Positions 9,691-16,554 of a stretch of 32,367 nucleotides of DNA are shown here, in pieces. This stretch comes from a bacterium (lineage in GTDB: Bacteria; Elusimicrobiota; Elusimicrobia; Elusimicrobiales; UBA9959). The position numbers were made by a program, and so were the translations under genes. The DNA lies in contig JAJYJH010000022.1 in the NCBI GenBank assembly GCA_021789695.1, positions 1 to 32,367 on the forward strand. Reading direction: 5' to 3'. The notes below the pieces were generated by a model. It worked only from the letters and a program-made list of their open reading frames with translations. It searched no databases and had not been told where the DNA came from. How positions within the stretch are numbered: position 1 is the stretch's first letter; every line of letters starts with the position of its first letter.

Positions 9691-10344
9691 TTATTTCCCC
9701 GGGGGTGGCAGCAGGGAGTCCCCGGAGGAGTCGGTCCACCCGGTCAGGGTGTGAAGGTAGTTCTTCCACTTGGTTTCCAGCGAGGGCACGGTGACGGCGC
9801 CTTCCGGCGCGGACGCCGCGTAAAGCATGGCTCCGAAGAGCGTGTCCTGCAGCGTCTCGGCCACGGCGGCTGGCTCGCCCTTGAGCGTGAACGCCTTTTC
9901 CCTTACCCCGGCCAGCAGGTGCTCCACCAGCCTTTCCCGTCCCTTGTCTATCATGCCGGTGAAGAGCTTCGAGAAATCTTTCCCGCGCCCGGCCAGGTAG
10001 TAGAGCAATATCAGCACCTGCGCGTCCTGGCGGCGCGCGCGCAGCGCCCACAGCACGTTGCCGAGGCAGTGCTTGAGAAGCCTGCGGCCGGCCCCGTCCT
10101 CCGGACGCATCAGCGCGGCCACCGTCTCGTGGTTGTGGCCGATGATCTCGCGCACCATGTCGGCGAAGAGCGAGTTCTTGTCCGGGAAGTGGTACATCAC
10201 CGCCGACTGGCTCAGCCCGATGTCGTCGGCTATCATCTGGAAACTCGCTTCCGCGAAGCCGTGCCTGGCGGCAAGCTTTATGGCGGACAGGATGATCCTG
10301 CCGCGCGTTTTCTCTCCCTTGGAGGTTTCCGGCCTCGATTTCAT
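9691..10344 (-). CDS. TetR-family transcriptional regulator
   Basis: The 217-residue protein begins with a standard TetR DNA-binding domain: RGRIILSAIKLAARHGFAEA, then the helix-turn-helix IADDIGLSQSAVMYHFPDKN at about residues 40-60. The C-terminal ligand domain is variable and gives no ligand clue. No Shine-Dalgarno is visible before the ATG at 10344, so the start may be leaderless or slightly wrong. The gene diverges from an exported protein and a thioesterase. A perfect palindrome at 10444-10460 in the shared region is the best operator candidate. Confidence 0.9.
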   Translation of the reverse strand: MKSRPETSKGEKTRGRIILSAIKLAARHGFAEASFQMIADDIGLSQSAVMYHFPDKNSLFADMVREIIGHNHETVAALMRPEDGAGRRLLKHCLGNVLWALRARRQDAQVLILLYYLAGRGKDFSKLFTGMIDKGRERLVEHLLAGVREKAFTLKGEPAAVAETLQDTLFGAMLYAASAPEGAVTVPSLETKWKNYLHTLTGWTDSSGDSLLPPPGK

Positions 10345-10378
10345 CGTTACGATTCTACATAATTAGGCGCCGCAGGGC

Positions 10379-10415
10379 CTATGGGGCCGGGCCCAGGCGT
10401 GGCGTGGGCCCATAG
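10379..10415. repeat. nested inverted repeats in the TetR divergent region
   Basis: CTATGGG (10379-10385) is the reverse complement of CCCATAG (10409-10415). Inside it, GGGCCCA (10389-10395) pairs with TGGGCCC (10405-10411) around a 9-base loop. The two pairings compete. There is no T tract, so this is not a simple terminator. Confidence 0.5.
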
Positions 10416-10419
10416 ACCC

Positions 10420-10448
10420 ATGACGGGGAGGGGGCGCCGACATACAAT
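10420..10448 (+). promoter_or_regulatory. promoter candidate for the exported protein and thioesterase
   Basis: ATGACG (10420-10425, 4 of 6 to TTGACA) and TACAAT (10443-10448, 5 of 6 to TATAAT) are separated by exactly 17 bases. The -10 box overlaps the palindrome at 10444-10460. Confidence 0.55.
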
Positions 10449-10460
10449 GTATTACATTGT
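10444..10460. promoter_or_regulatory. perfect palindrome, likely TetR operator
   Basis: ACAATGTA-T-TACATTGT is a perfect 8-1-8 inverted repeat with AT-rich arms in a GC-rich setting. It covers the -10 box and likely start site of the rightward promoter. TetR-family operators commonly look like this and lie in the divergent region, so repression by the adjacent regulator is a reasonable inference. Confidence 0.6.
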
Positions 10461-10497
10461 TTTATCGGAGTCATGCTCGGCCCGGAGGCCCCGGATA

Positions 10498-10956
10498 ATG
10501 AGAACAATAACGGTTGCGGTCCTGTCGTTCTTCCTCTGTCTGGCGCCTGTCCGCGCCAGATCGACCCCTGCCGGCGGCGGGCCGGCGGCGGGGGGGTATC
10601 CGGACCCTGCGCTGGAGGATTTCGTCGAGACCGCCTACGGCTACCTGAACCCGGCAAACAGACCTCCGTCCGACCTTCGGGACGCGCCGGCGCCGGAAGC
10701 CTTTGCCGGGGAAGCCCGCCGGAATGGCGGCTATGTCTACGTAAGGCTTACTGTCCTGGCTTTACGGCGCGCTGCGGTGCTGAAGAAACTCCTGGAGCTG
10801 GACGGATTCGTGCTTCAAGGAGAGCGGCTGCACGGCAAAAGCCGGGGCGGCGAGGTCGTCCTTCTCGGCTGGCTGAGGGTCTCCTCGCTGGATTCGGCCA
10901 GGGCCGTTCCGGGCGTGCTCCTGGTAAGGACTGGTACCGGCAGGACGCCTTTATAA
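10498..10956 (+). CDS. small exported protein of unknown function
   Basis: Taken from the ATG at 10498, which has GGAGG at 10484-10488, the product is 152 residues with a signal peptide (MRTITVAVLSFFLCLAPVRA). The frame is open further upstream to 10381, but that start would lie above the predicted promoter. The mature part has a Gly/Ala/Pro-rich start and a compact region (YVYVRLTVLALRRAAVLKKL) followed by VLQGERL and VVLLGWLRVSSLD. No family is recognised. It is the first gene downstream of the TetR-controlled promoter candidate and lies 20 bases before the thioesterase. Confidence 0.65.
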   Translation: MRTITVAVLSFFLCLAPVRARSTPAGGGPAAGGYPDPALEDFVETAYGYLNPANRPPSDLRDAPAPEAFAGEARRNGGYVYVRLTVLALRRAAVLKKLLELDGFVLQGERLHGKSRGGEVVLLGWLRVSSLDSARAVPGVLLVRTGTGRTPL

Positions 10957-10976
10957 GCCGCGTTAATTTTAATACC

Positions 10977-11405
10977 ATGACAACTATGCCCATCTCCAGG
11001 ACATTCGAGTACGAGCATAAGGTGAAACCGGAAGAGATAGACGGGCTCGGCCACGTGAATAACCAGGTCTACCTGGACTGGTTCATGGAGGCAGCCTCGC
11101 GTCATTCAGCGGCGGCCGGCTGGGATATAGAGCGCCTGCTGGTCTTTGGCGAGGGCTGGGTGGTGAGGCGCCACGAGATAGACTATCTGCTGCCCGTGCT
11201 GCCCGGGGACGCCGTCAGGCTGCGGACCTGGGTGGAGACCGCGGAAAAGGCCTCCTCCGAGCGCCGCTACGAGGTGGTGCGCCTCTCCGACGGCAGGACG
11301 GCTTGCCGCGGTCTGACGGTCTGGGTATGGATAAACTATAAGACCGGCAGGCCCGTCCGCATACCATCCGAGGTGGTGAAGGCCTTCGCGGATTGGGCGC
11401 CTTAA
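10977..11405 (+). CDS. hotdog-fold acyl-CoA thioesterase (4HBT family)
   Basis: The 142-residue product matches the 4HBT/FatA-like thioesterase pattern: YEHKVKPEEIDGLGHVNNQV, then YLDWFMEAASRHSAA in the long central helix, and VRLRTWVETAEKASSERRYEV in the beta sheet. GLGHVNN occupies the active-site position. Such enzymes hydrolyse acyl-CoA or acyl-ACP; the substrate cannot be read from sequence. The frame is open upstream to 10473, but that extension is the wrong frame of the exported-protein gene; the ATG at 10977 gives the normal family length. No good ribosome binding site is visible, so translation may depend on the upstream gene. A strong terminator follows. Confidence 0.85.
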   Translation: MTTMPISRTFEYEHKVKPEEIDGLGHVNNQVYLDWFMEAASRHSAAAGWDIERLLVFGEGWVVRRHEIDYLLPVLPGDAVRLRTWVETAEKASSERRYEVVRLSDGRTACRGLTVWVWINYKTGRPVRIPSEVVKAFADWAP

Positions 11406-11430
11406 GGGTCTCCCCGGGGCCATTCCCCGG

Positions 11431-11460
11431 CCGCCGGCATCCCCGGCGGTCTTTTTTTTT
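11431..11460 (+). terminator. rho-independent terminator
   Basis: CCGCCGG (11431-11437) pairs with CCGGCGG (11443-11449) around a 5-base loop and is followed by nine T residues (11452-11460). Confidence 0.9.
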
Positions 11461-11502
11461 AAAGGCGCCGCCTTTTGCAACTTTTGTGACTTTTACAATT
11501 AT

Positions 11503-11531
11503 TTGACTTTAGCTTTTCCGTTTGTTAAACT
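11503..11531 (+). promoter_or_regulatory. sigma-70-type promoter for the response regulator gene
   Basis: TTGACT (11503-11508, 5 of 6) and TAAACT (11526-11531, 4 of 6) have a 17-base spacer. The region upstream is AT-rich. It implies a leader of about 120 bases, in which GGTCCGTG (11583-11590) can pair with CGCGGACC (11601-11608). Confidence 0.7.
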
Positions 11532-11657
11532 GGAGGCACTAGGGGTTCGGGTTCACTTACATCTAAGTCCGGCGGGATCCGCGGTCCGTGTGCATCGGGG
11601 CGCGGACCATGCAGTTCCCTCCTCGCGCGGCCTGACCCTTGGCGGCTGGAGGTTTAT

Positions 11658-12308
11658 ATGTCGCTTAAAGTTATCATAGCTGACGATCACGCCATGGTGC
11701 GTGAAGGGATAAAGGCCCTGCTGGAAAAACGCGGCAGGGAGATGGAGGTGGCCGGCGAAGCTGCGGACGGACGGGAGCTTCTCGAACTGGCGCGCAGGAC
11801 TCCGGCCGACGTATACGTCATCGACGTGGGTATGCCGCACCTTAACGGGTTGGAGGCTGCCTCCAGGCTGCTGCGCCGGAACAGCGGCGCCAGGATCGTG
11901 TGTCTGGGCATGGAGTGCGACAGGGAAGCGGTACGCAAGGCGGTTATAGCCGGAGTGCGGGCCTACGTGCTGAAGGAGAACACCGCGGCGGAACTGATGA
12001 AGGCCATATACGCGGTGGCGCGCGGCGGCTCCTATTTCAGCTCGCAGGTCTCAGCCCTGGTCCCGGTCGGTCCAGCCGCCGGCGGCGCTCCGGAACTTCC
12101 CGACCAGGCAGGACGCCTTACCTCTAAGGAGAGGGAGATAATACAGCTCATCGCGGAGGGGCTGGCCGACAAGGAGATCTCCCGAAGACTAAGTATTTCC
12201 CGCAACACCGTGCACGCGCACCGCAACAACATATCCAGGAAGCTGGATATACACAAGCAGACCGACCTGGTGCGCTTCGCGATAAGGGAAAAGATAGCCG
12301 CGGTCTGA
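11658..12308 (+). CDS. NarL/FixJ-type response regulator with LuxR helix-turn-helix
   Basis: The 216-residue protein has a receiver domain (residues 1-~120) with the acidic pocket Asp9/Asp10 and phosphoacceptor Asp56 in VYVIDVGMPHLNG, and Lys106 in AYVLKENTAAEL. The C-terminal LuxR domain (~150-212) reads LTSKEREIIQLIAEGLADKE then SISRNTVHAHRNNISRKLDI. It should be a DNA-binding transcription regulator. The conserved Ser/Thr switch residue after beta-4 is Gly84 (RIVCLGMEC), which may weaken or alter phosphorylation-dependent activation. No histidine kinase lies nearby. GGAGG (11648-11652) precedes the ATG by 5 bases. The gene has its own promoter. Confidence 0.92.
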   Translation: MSLKVIIADDHAMVREGIKALLEKRGREMEVAGEAADGRELLELARRTPADVYVIDVGMPHLNGLEAASRLLRRNSGARIVCLGMECDREAVRKAVIAGVRAYVLKENTAAELMKAIYAVARGGSYFSSQVSALVPVGPAAGGAPELPDQAGRLTSKEREIIQLIAEGLADKEISRRLSISRNTVHAHRNNISRKLDIHKQTDLVRFAIREKIAAV

Positions 12309-12423
12309 GAGCGCGCCGGCGCCGGGAACTGTTGACGGCATTTTAGGCGAGCAAATAGCCCGTTCCGGCGATTCAACCGTGCGGGGCGAATTTATAGATC
12401 CTGGTTATGGGGGATAGGGTTAG

Positions 12424-12529
12424 TTGGGCGGTCTGCCGTAGGCATCCCGCCGCGCTTCCGGAGAAAAAGGGGAAGCGCTCGGGGGGCGCCGGCGGCGCGG
12501 AAACGGGGTTTACGGCAGACCGCTGCCAA
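12424..12529. repeat. branched inverted-repeat element (possible structured RNA or MITE)
   Basis: A perfect 13-bp inverted repeat (GCGGTCTGCCGTA at 12428-12440; TACGGCAGACCGC at 12511-12523) encloses 70 bases. These contain two further hairpins: GCGCTTCC/GGAAGCGC (12452-12459 with 12471-12478, 11-base loop) and GCGCC/GGCGC (12486-12490 with 12494-12498, 3-base loop). TTGG (12424-12427) and CCAA (12526-12529) can extend the outer stem past a 2-base bulge. Folded, it would be a three-way junction of about 105 bases. There is no T tract, so it is not an ordinary terminator. It matches no RNA family I recognise. Confidence 0.6.
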
Positions 12530-12603
12530 CAGTTAAAGCCGAAAAAATGCTGGCCGTGTGCGGGCTTGTTCTCTGCCGGGCCTGCAGCGGGGCGAGGGGG
12601 GGT

Positions 12604-12696
12604 ATGCTGAGGGAAGAGGCCGGGAAGATAACAAACTTCTATGAGAGGGAATTCGCCGCCCTGAAGGATCACTGTAGAGCCGGGGGCGGGGCGTGA
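12604..12696 (+). CDS. tiny coupled ORF upstream of the GvpO-like gene
   Basis: A 30-codon frame starts at ATG 12604 after a purine-rich GAGGGGGG and encodes MLREEAGKITNFYEREFAAL followed by KDHCRAGGGA, a likely amphipathic helix. Its TGA overlaps the GTG start of the next gene (GTGA, 12693-12696). The same frame is open upstream to an ATG at 12547, which would add 19 residues rich in Cys; the Shine-Dalgarno favours 12604. No family is recognised. The coupling is the main support. Confidence 0.4.
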   Translation: MLREEAGKITNFYEREFAALKDHCRAGGGA

Positions 12697-12914
12697 CGCG
12701 CGTGATCGAAGCGGCCAAGGACGGACTGTCCGGGCGCACCGGGTTCTTGGCGCCGCGGGTGGTAAGCGTGAAACTGGAGGACGGGCTTTACCACGTCATT
12801 CTTGACGTGCTGGAGCCCGAGGGGGGCCTGCTGCGCACCTACGACGTGGTCGTGGACTCCTCGGGGGACGTGCACGGTTACGCGCCCCTGGCAAGCGGCC
12901 CCGTTTCCGAATGA
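12693..12914 (+). CDS. small GvpO-like protein
   Basis: The 73-residue product, with a GTG start overlapping the previous stop, reads like the conserved core of the gas-vesicle-associated GvpO family: VIEAAKDGLSGRTGF, then VVSVKLEDGLYHVILDVLE, then LLRTYDVVVDSSGDVHGY. No other gas vesicle gene is in the window, so a buoyancy role is not supported. A PepSY-like fold is the main alternative. Its last 37 bases overlap the end of the convergent aminotransferase gene. Confidence 0.5.
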   Translation: MTRVIEAAKDGLSGRTGFLAPRVVSVKLEDGLYHVILDVLEPEGGLLRTYDVVVDSSGDVHGYAPLASGPVSE

Positions 12915-14047
12915 AAACGCAGCTGGCCTGGCCCAAGTGCCCTGAGGCCTTTCATCAGGCGGTCTATGTCGGCTTCGTTGTTGTAAAAATGCAGGGAGAC
13001 CCTTATCCCGCCGCCGCGGGCGGCCGTCATTATGCCCATCCGCTCCAGCCTGGCCACAGCTTTGGCCGGGTCCTTGGCCTTGATTATCGTTATCCCCGAG
13101 CGGCAGTCCCCGCCGCGGGGGGTGGCGATGCCGGCCCCAAGCTCGGCTAGTCTTTTTTCAAGGTAGGAATCCAGCTCCAGGATGCGCTCCTGTATGTTCC
13201 CCACTCCGAGGCCGCGCAGCAGCCTGGCCGCGGCCCCAAGCGCGAAGATGGGAGCGAAGTGCGCGCAACCGCCCTCCAACGCCGAGGCCGATTTCTTGAG
13301 GGCGGTGGCTCGGTTGTCCATTTCCTCCGGCGCCGGGACCGAGCGCCAGCCCGCCTGAGGGAACTTGACCCTGCCGAGCCATTTGCGCGAGGCATAAAGA
13401 CCGGCGGCCCCGTAGCCGGCCATTGTCCATTTGAAGCAGGAAAAGACCATGAAATCTGCGCCGGACCTGTGGACGTCCACCGGCATGGCGCCAAGAGCCT
13501 GGGTGGAGTTGAGCACGAATATGAGGCCCTTCCTCCGGCAGAGCCGGCCCAGGGCCTCCAGGTCCTGCCTGAAGCCTGTGCGGTACTGCACGTAGCTGGA
13601 GACCAGTATTTTGGTCCCCGGCCGTATGGACCTCTCTATGGCCTCTATCGGGTAGCGGCCGTCCATGGGCTCCGCGAACGCCACCTTGTAGCCCAGGTTT
13701 AGCCAGGGCATAGTGGAGGAGGGAAACTCGTCGCGCATTGCGAGTACTCCGCCGTGCCCTTTCAGCGCGCCGGCCACCAGGCTCATGCCGTGCGAAGTGT
13801 TAATGGTAAAGGCCGTTTCTTCCGGAGCCGCTCCTATCAACCCGGCCAGTTCGGCGCGGGACTCCTCCATCCGCTTGAGCCATTTCTCCCAGTAGGCGTC
13901 CCCGTGCTCCAGGGCTTCCCTGTAATAGGCCGCCCCGGCCTCCGCCACAGGTACGGCGAGCGGGGCTCCGCCCGCCGCGTTCAGGAAGGTGTATTTTTTC
14001 AGGGCCGGGAACAGTTCCCGCGCCGCTTTCCAGTCCGGTTTCCTCAT
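12878..14047 (-). CDS. class V aminotransferase (PLP-dependent)
   Basis: The 389-residue product has the fold-type I layout of the cysteine desulfurase / isopenicillin N epimerase group: N-terminal YTFLNAAGGAPLAVPVAEA, INTSHGMSLVAGAL near the cofactor phosphate, ILVSSYVQYRTGFRQDLEAL, and the Schiff-base lysine in FMVFSCFKWTMAGYGAAGLY. The C-terminal domain ends with GIRVSLHFYNNEADIDRLM. The family spans desulfurases, lyases and epimerases, and no substrate can be assigned; there is no clear catalytic cysteine loop of NifS type. The frame stays open far upstream across htpX, but homology starts at MRKPDWKAARELFPAL. The nearest strong Shine-Dalgarno (AGGAG) is ~19 bases upstream, so the exact start is uncertain. 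It diverges from htpX. Confidence 0.88.
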   Translation of the reverse strand: MRKPDWKAARELFPALKKYTFLNAAGGAPLAVPVAEAGAAYYREALEHGDAYWEKWLKRMEESRAELAGLIGAAPEETAFTINTSHGMSLVAGALKGHGGVLAMRDEFPSSTMPWLNLGYKVAFAEPMDGRYPIEAIERSIRPGTKILVSSYVQYRTGFRQDLEALGRLCRRKGLIFVLNSTQALGAMPVDVHRSGADFMVFSCFKWTMAGYGAAGLYASRKWLGRVKFPQAGWRSVPAPEEMDNRATALKKSASALEGGCAHFAPIFALGAAARLLRGLGVGNIQERILELDSYLEKRLAELGAGIATPRGGDCRSGITIIKAKDPAKAVARLERMGIMTAARGGGIRVSLHFYNNEADIDRLMKGLRALGPGQLRFHSETGPLARGA

Positions 14048-14083
14048 GTCCGGTATGATAGCAAAAACTCCTGCCTGACTATT

Positions 14084-14092
14084 TGGTAAAAT
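14084..14092 (+). promoter_or_regulatory. extended -10 promoter candidate for htpX
   Basis: TGGTAAAAT fits TGn-TATAAT with 5 of 6 in the hexamer. It lies 21 bases before the htpX ATG. No -35 box is seen. Confidence 0.5.
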
Positions 14093-14113
14093 ATAGGGAG
14101 TAATGGAGGTCCT

Positions 14114-15001
14114 ATGGCTCTCGCAAAACGCGTCGGCATCTTCCTCGGTGTAAACCTGCTCATCCTGCTCACGCTGTCCGTGACGCTGAACTTTCTGGGC
14201 ATCGGCGGTTATTTCAGCTCGCGCGGTATAGACTATCACGCCTTGGTGCTGTTCTGCCTCGTCTGGGGCATGGGCGGCGCCTTCATCTCGCTGGGGCTTT
14301 CCCGCGTAATAGCCAAGTGGACCATGGGCGTGAAGGTCATAGATCCGGCCACCACCGATCCCGCTCTTTCCGAGCTGGTCAATGTCGTGCATTCGCTGGC
14401 CTCCGCGGCTGGTCTGCCGAAGATGCCGGAGGTGGGCTACTACCCCAGTCCGGAGATAAACGCTTTCGCCACCGGCCCGACCAAGAGCCGCGCGCTGGTG
14501 GCCGTCTCGGCGGGCCTGCTGCAGACCATGGACAGGGAGCAGCTGGAGGGAGTGTTGGGGCACGAGATTACCCATATAGCCAACGGCGACATGGTGACTA
14601 TGACGCTGATACAGGGCGTGATAAACGCGCTGGTGATGTTTCTGGCGCGCGTTATAGCCTTCTTCCTGGCCAACAGGGGGAACGACGGCGAGCGTTCGTC
14701 GGCCCCCAGCTACATAGTAATCTTTCTGCTGGAGATATTCCTCAGCTTCCTCGGCATGATAGCGGTGGCCGCCTTCTCGCGCTGGCGCGAGTACAGGGCG
14801 GACGCCGGCGGCGCGCGACTGGCCGGGCGCGAGAAAATGATAAACGCGCTGGAAGCGCTGCGCCGCAACGTGGAAGAGGCCGACCTGACGCACAAGGCCT
14901 CGCTGTCCACGCTGAAGATCTCGGGAGGGCGCAAGTTCTCGCTGTTCGCCACGCACCCGCCGCTGGAGGACCGCATAGCGCGCCTTAAGGCCGGAGCCTG
15001 A
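14114..15001 (+). CDS. htpX: HtpX-type membrane zinc metalloprotease (M48)
   Basis: The 295-residue protein has two N-terminal membrane helices (about residues 9-30 and 43-63), the zinc motif HEITH (His150, Glu151, His154) and the third ligand Glu226 in WREYRADAGGA. Two further hydrophobic segments (about 165-187 and 199-222) lie between them. The active site would face the cytoplasm. HtpX degrades misfolded membrane proteins under envelope stress. GGAGGT lies 5 bases before the ATG. A strong hairpin terminator follows, so it is a single-gene unit. Confidence 0.95.
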   Translation: MALAKRVGIFLGVNLLILLTLSVTLNFLGIGGYFSSRGIDYHALVLFCLVWGMGGAFISLGLSRVIAKWTMGVKVIDPATTDPALSELVNVVHSLASAAGLPKMPEVGYYPSPEINAFATGPTKSRALVAVSAGLLQTMDREQLEGVLGHEITHIANGDMVTMTLIQGVINALVMFLARVIAFFLANRGNDGERSSAPSYIVIFLLEIFLSFLGMIAVAAFSRWREYRADAGGARLAGREKMINALEALRRNVEEADLTHKASLSTLKISGGRKFSLFATHPPLEDRIARLKAGA

Positions 15002-15023
15002 AGGCCGCACGCAGCGGAGAGAC

Positions 15024-15051
15024 GCCGCCCCTTCGCGGGGCGGCTTTTTTT
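15024..15051 (+). terminator. rho-independent terminator after htpX
   Basis: GCCGCCCC (15024-15031) pairs with GGGGCGGC (15037-15044) around a TTCGC loop and is followed by seven T residues. Confidence 0.92.
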
Positions 15052-15072
15052 CGGCCGCCGCACGGGAGAAGT

Positions 15073-15081
15073 TGGTATAAT
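15073..15081 (+). promoter_or_regulatory. extended -10 promoter for the SRAP gene
   Basis: TGGTATAAT is a perfect extended -10 element. It lies 18 bases before the ATG at 15100, giving a very short leader that still contains AGGGGA. Confidence 0.7.
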
Positions 15082-15099
15082 CACAGGTAGGGGAAAGAT

Positions 15100-15822
15100 A
15101 TGTGCGGCAGATATTCGCAGACCTTCGACCTGGCCGAGCTGGTCAAGCGTTTCGGGCTAAAGCAACCGCCATTCAACGCCAGGCCTTCCTATAATATCGC
15201 TCCCGGAGCTATGGCGCCGGTGGTCTGCGCCGGCGGGCTGAGGCTGATGAAATGGGGCTTTGTCCCGGCCTGGTCGTCAGGCGGCGGGGGGGTCCTGTCG
15301 CTCTTTTCCGCCGGCAACACACTGGAGCGGAAGTTCTCCGACGAGACCGCTCCGGACACTGCTATCCCCCAGCCCCGCGAAGGCTTCATCAACGCGCGAG
15401 CCGAGGGGATAGCCTCCCGCCCCGCCTTCAGGTCGGCCTTCTACAGGACGCGCTGCATAGTGCCCGCCGACGGCTTCTACGAGTGGCAGACCTCGGCCGG
15501 CGTAAAATCCCCCTACAGGTTCGCGCTGCGCTCCGGCGGCCTGTTCGGAATGGCGGGCGTCTACGAGGAGAGAAGTTCCACTTTCGCCGTCATCACCACG
15601 GCGGCGAGCGCGCTGGTGCGTACGGTGCATCACCGGATGCCGGTGATACTGGAGCAGCGCCACGAGTCCATGTGGCTGGACCCTAAGTTCAGGGACAGCG
15701 AGACGCTGCTCCCATTGCTGCGCGCCTACGACTCCGGCCTGATGCGCGGCTATCGCGTCTCGGACGTGGTTAACGCCCCGTCCAACGATTCGCCGGCCTG
15801 CGTCGAACCGCTTAGGGAATGA
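15100..15822 (+). CDS. yedK: SRAP-domain protein (YedK/HMCES type)
   Basis: The 240-residue protein starts MCGRY, so after Met removal Cys2 becomes the N-terminal catalytic residue that cross-links abasic sites in single-stranded DNA. Other family motifs are present: YNIAPG, FINARAEG, RCIVPADGFYEWQ and VHHRMPVIL (active-site His). HMCES/YedK shields abasic sites by a DNA-protein cross-link, a cytoplasmic genome-protection role. It has its own extended -10 promoter. The GC hairpin just after its stop (15826-15840) lacks a T tract. Confidence 0.95.
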   Translation: MCGRYSQTFDLAELVKRFGLKQPPFNARPSYNIAPGAMAPVVCAGGLRLMKWGFVPAWSSGGGGVLSLFSAGNTLERKFSDETAPDTAIPQPREGFINARAEGIASRPAFRSAFYRTRCIVPADGFYEWQTSAGVKSPYRFALRSGGLFGMAGVYEERSSTFAVITTAASALVRTVHHRMPVILEQRHESMWLDPKFRDSETLLPLLRAYDSGLMRGYRVSDVVNAPSNDSPACVEPLRE

Positions 15823-16161
15823 GGCGCGGCCGCGGGCCGCTGCAATCCGGCCTTTTCAGCCGATTCATCGCTTTCTGTAGACCCGGCGGCTTTTGCCCTA
15901 CCGAGGGCCAGGGCGGCGCCGCCTGCGAACTGCTCTTTTTGCTTTTCGGTTGAAGGGCCTGAAAAGCCGGCAGAACGGCGCAGGCTGCCATGGCCTTGAG
16001 CAGGTCTCCGGCTGGGAACAGCGCAACGCCCAAGCGGAAGGTCTCGGCCGGCAGGATAAAAAAGCCTACAGTATCAGCGGCGTCCGCACGAAGGTCCCCA
16101 TGACCTCGGCCGAGGGGGGGGAAGAGCGCGTCAAGCGCCTTCAGATCTTGCCGGCAGCGTT
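15823..16161. other. gene-poor interval with nested inverted repeats
   Basis: No convincing gene is seen on either strand. Open frames exist on both strands but resemble no family and have no ribosome binding site. GCGGCC/GGCCGC (15826-15840) is a compact hairpin. GCCTGCG (15921-15927) pairs with CGCAGGC (15979-15985), enclosing GCTTTTC/GAAAAGC (15941-15947 with 15961-15967). CCTCGGCCGAGG (16104-16115) is a perfect palindrome running into eight G residues. One of these may end the minus-strand pantothenate operon, but none has a classic T tract. Confidence 0.4.
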
Positions 16162-16554
16162 TCAGAGGAGAGTCGCTTCTGGGCCGGTGGCTACTACAAT
16201 CTCGTCGTGGCCGGTGCCGCCCGGGGCGCTTTTCTTCATGCAGACCACGGCCGGCCTGTGGCCGCGGCACTCTTCTTCGGAGTACTGCGCGTAGGAGACG
16301 ATAATCAGCAGGTCGCCCTTCTGGACCAGGCGGGCCGCGGCGCCGTTGACGCCGATGACGCCCTTGTCCCCGTAGAGCACGTAAGTGGAGAAACGCGCCC
16401 CGTTGTTAACGTCGTAGATATCCACCTTCTCGTGCTCGAGCAGGTCAGCCTTGCGGCAAAGCGCCCGGTCTATCGTGATGGAACCGTTGTAGTCTATGTC
16501 GGTCTGCGTCACCGGCACCCGGTGCAGCTTGGATTTCATCAGCGTTCTGGTCAT
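16162..16554 (-). CDS. panD: aspartate 1-decarboxylase
   Basis: The 130-residue proenzyme carries the self-processing site DYNGSITID, with cleavage between Gly24 and Ser25 giving the pyruvoyl group. KSKLHRVPVT, GVNGAAARLVQKGDLLIIVSY and the C-terminal tail are typical. It makes beta-alanine from aspartate for pantothenate synthesis. The start overlaps the coaX stop (16551-16554, ATGA). It is the last gene of the operon. Unlike many proteobacterial panD genes it ends the operon rather than lying beside panC. Confidence 0.96.
   Translation of the reverse strand: MTRTLMKSKLHRVPVTQTDIDYNGSITIDRALCRKADLLEHEKVDIYDVNNGARFSTYVLYGDKGVIGVNGAAARLVQKGDLLIIVSYAQYSEEECRGHRPAVVCMKKSAPGGTGHDEIVVATGPEATLL

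Noticed and set aside
10473-10976. 168-codon extension of the thioesterase
   Set aside because: It is the wrong frame of the exported protein, which has its own signal peptide and ribosome binding site. The thioesterase from 10977 has normal family length.
14048-15010. N-terminal 321-codon extension of the aminotransferase frame across htpX
   Set aside because: The extension is antisense to htpX and has no family similarity. Aminotransferase homology begins at 14047.
15812-16270. 152-codon minus-strand frame and an overlapping 133-codon plus frame in the gap after the SRAP gene
   Set aside because: Neither has a ribosome binding site or family resemblance, and each runs into a real neighbouring gene in the wrong frame.
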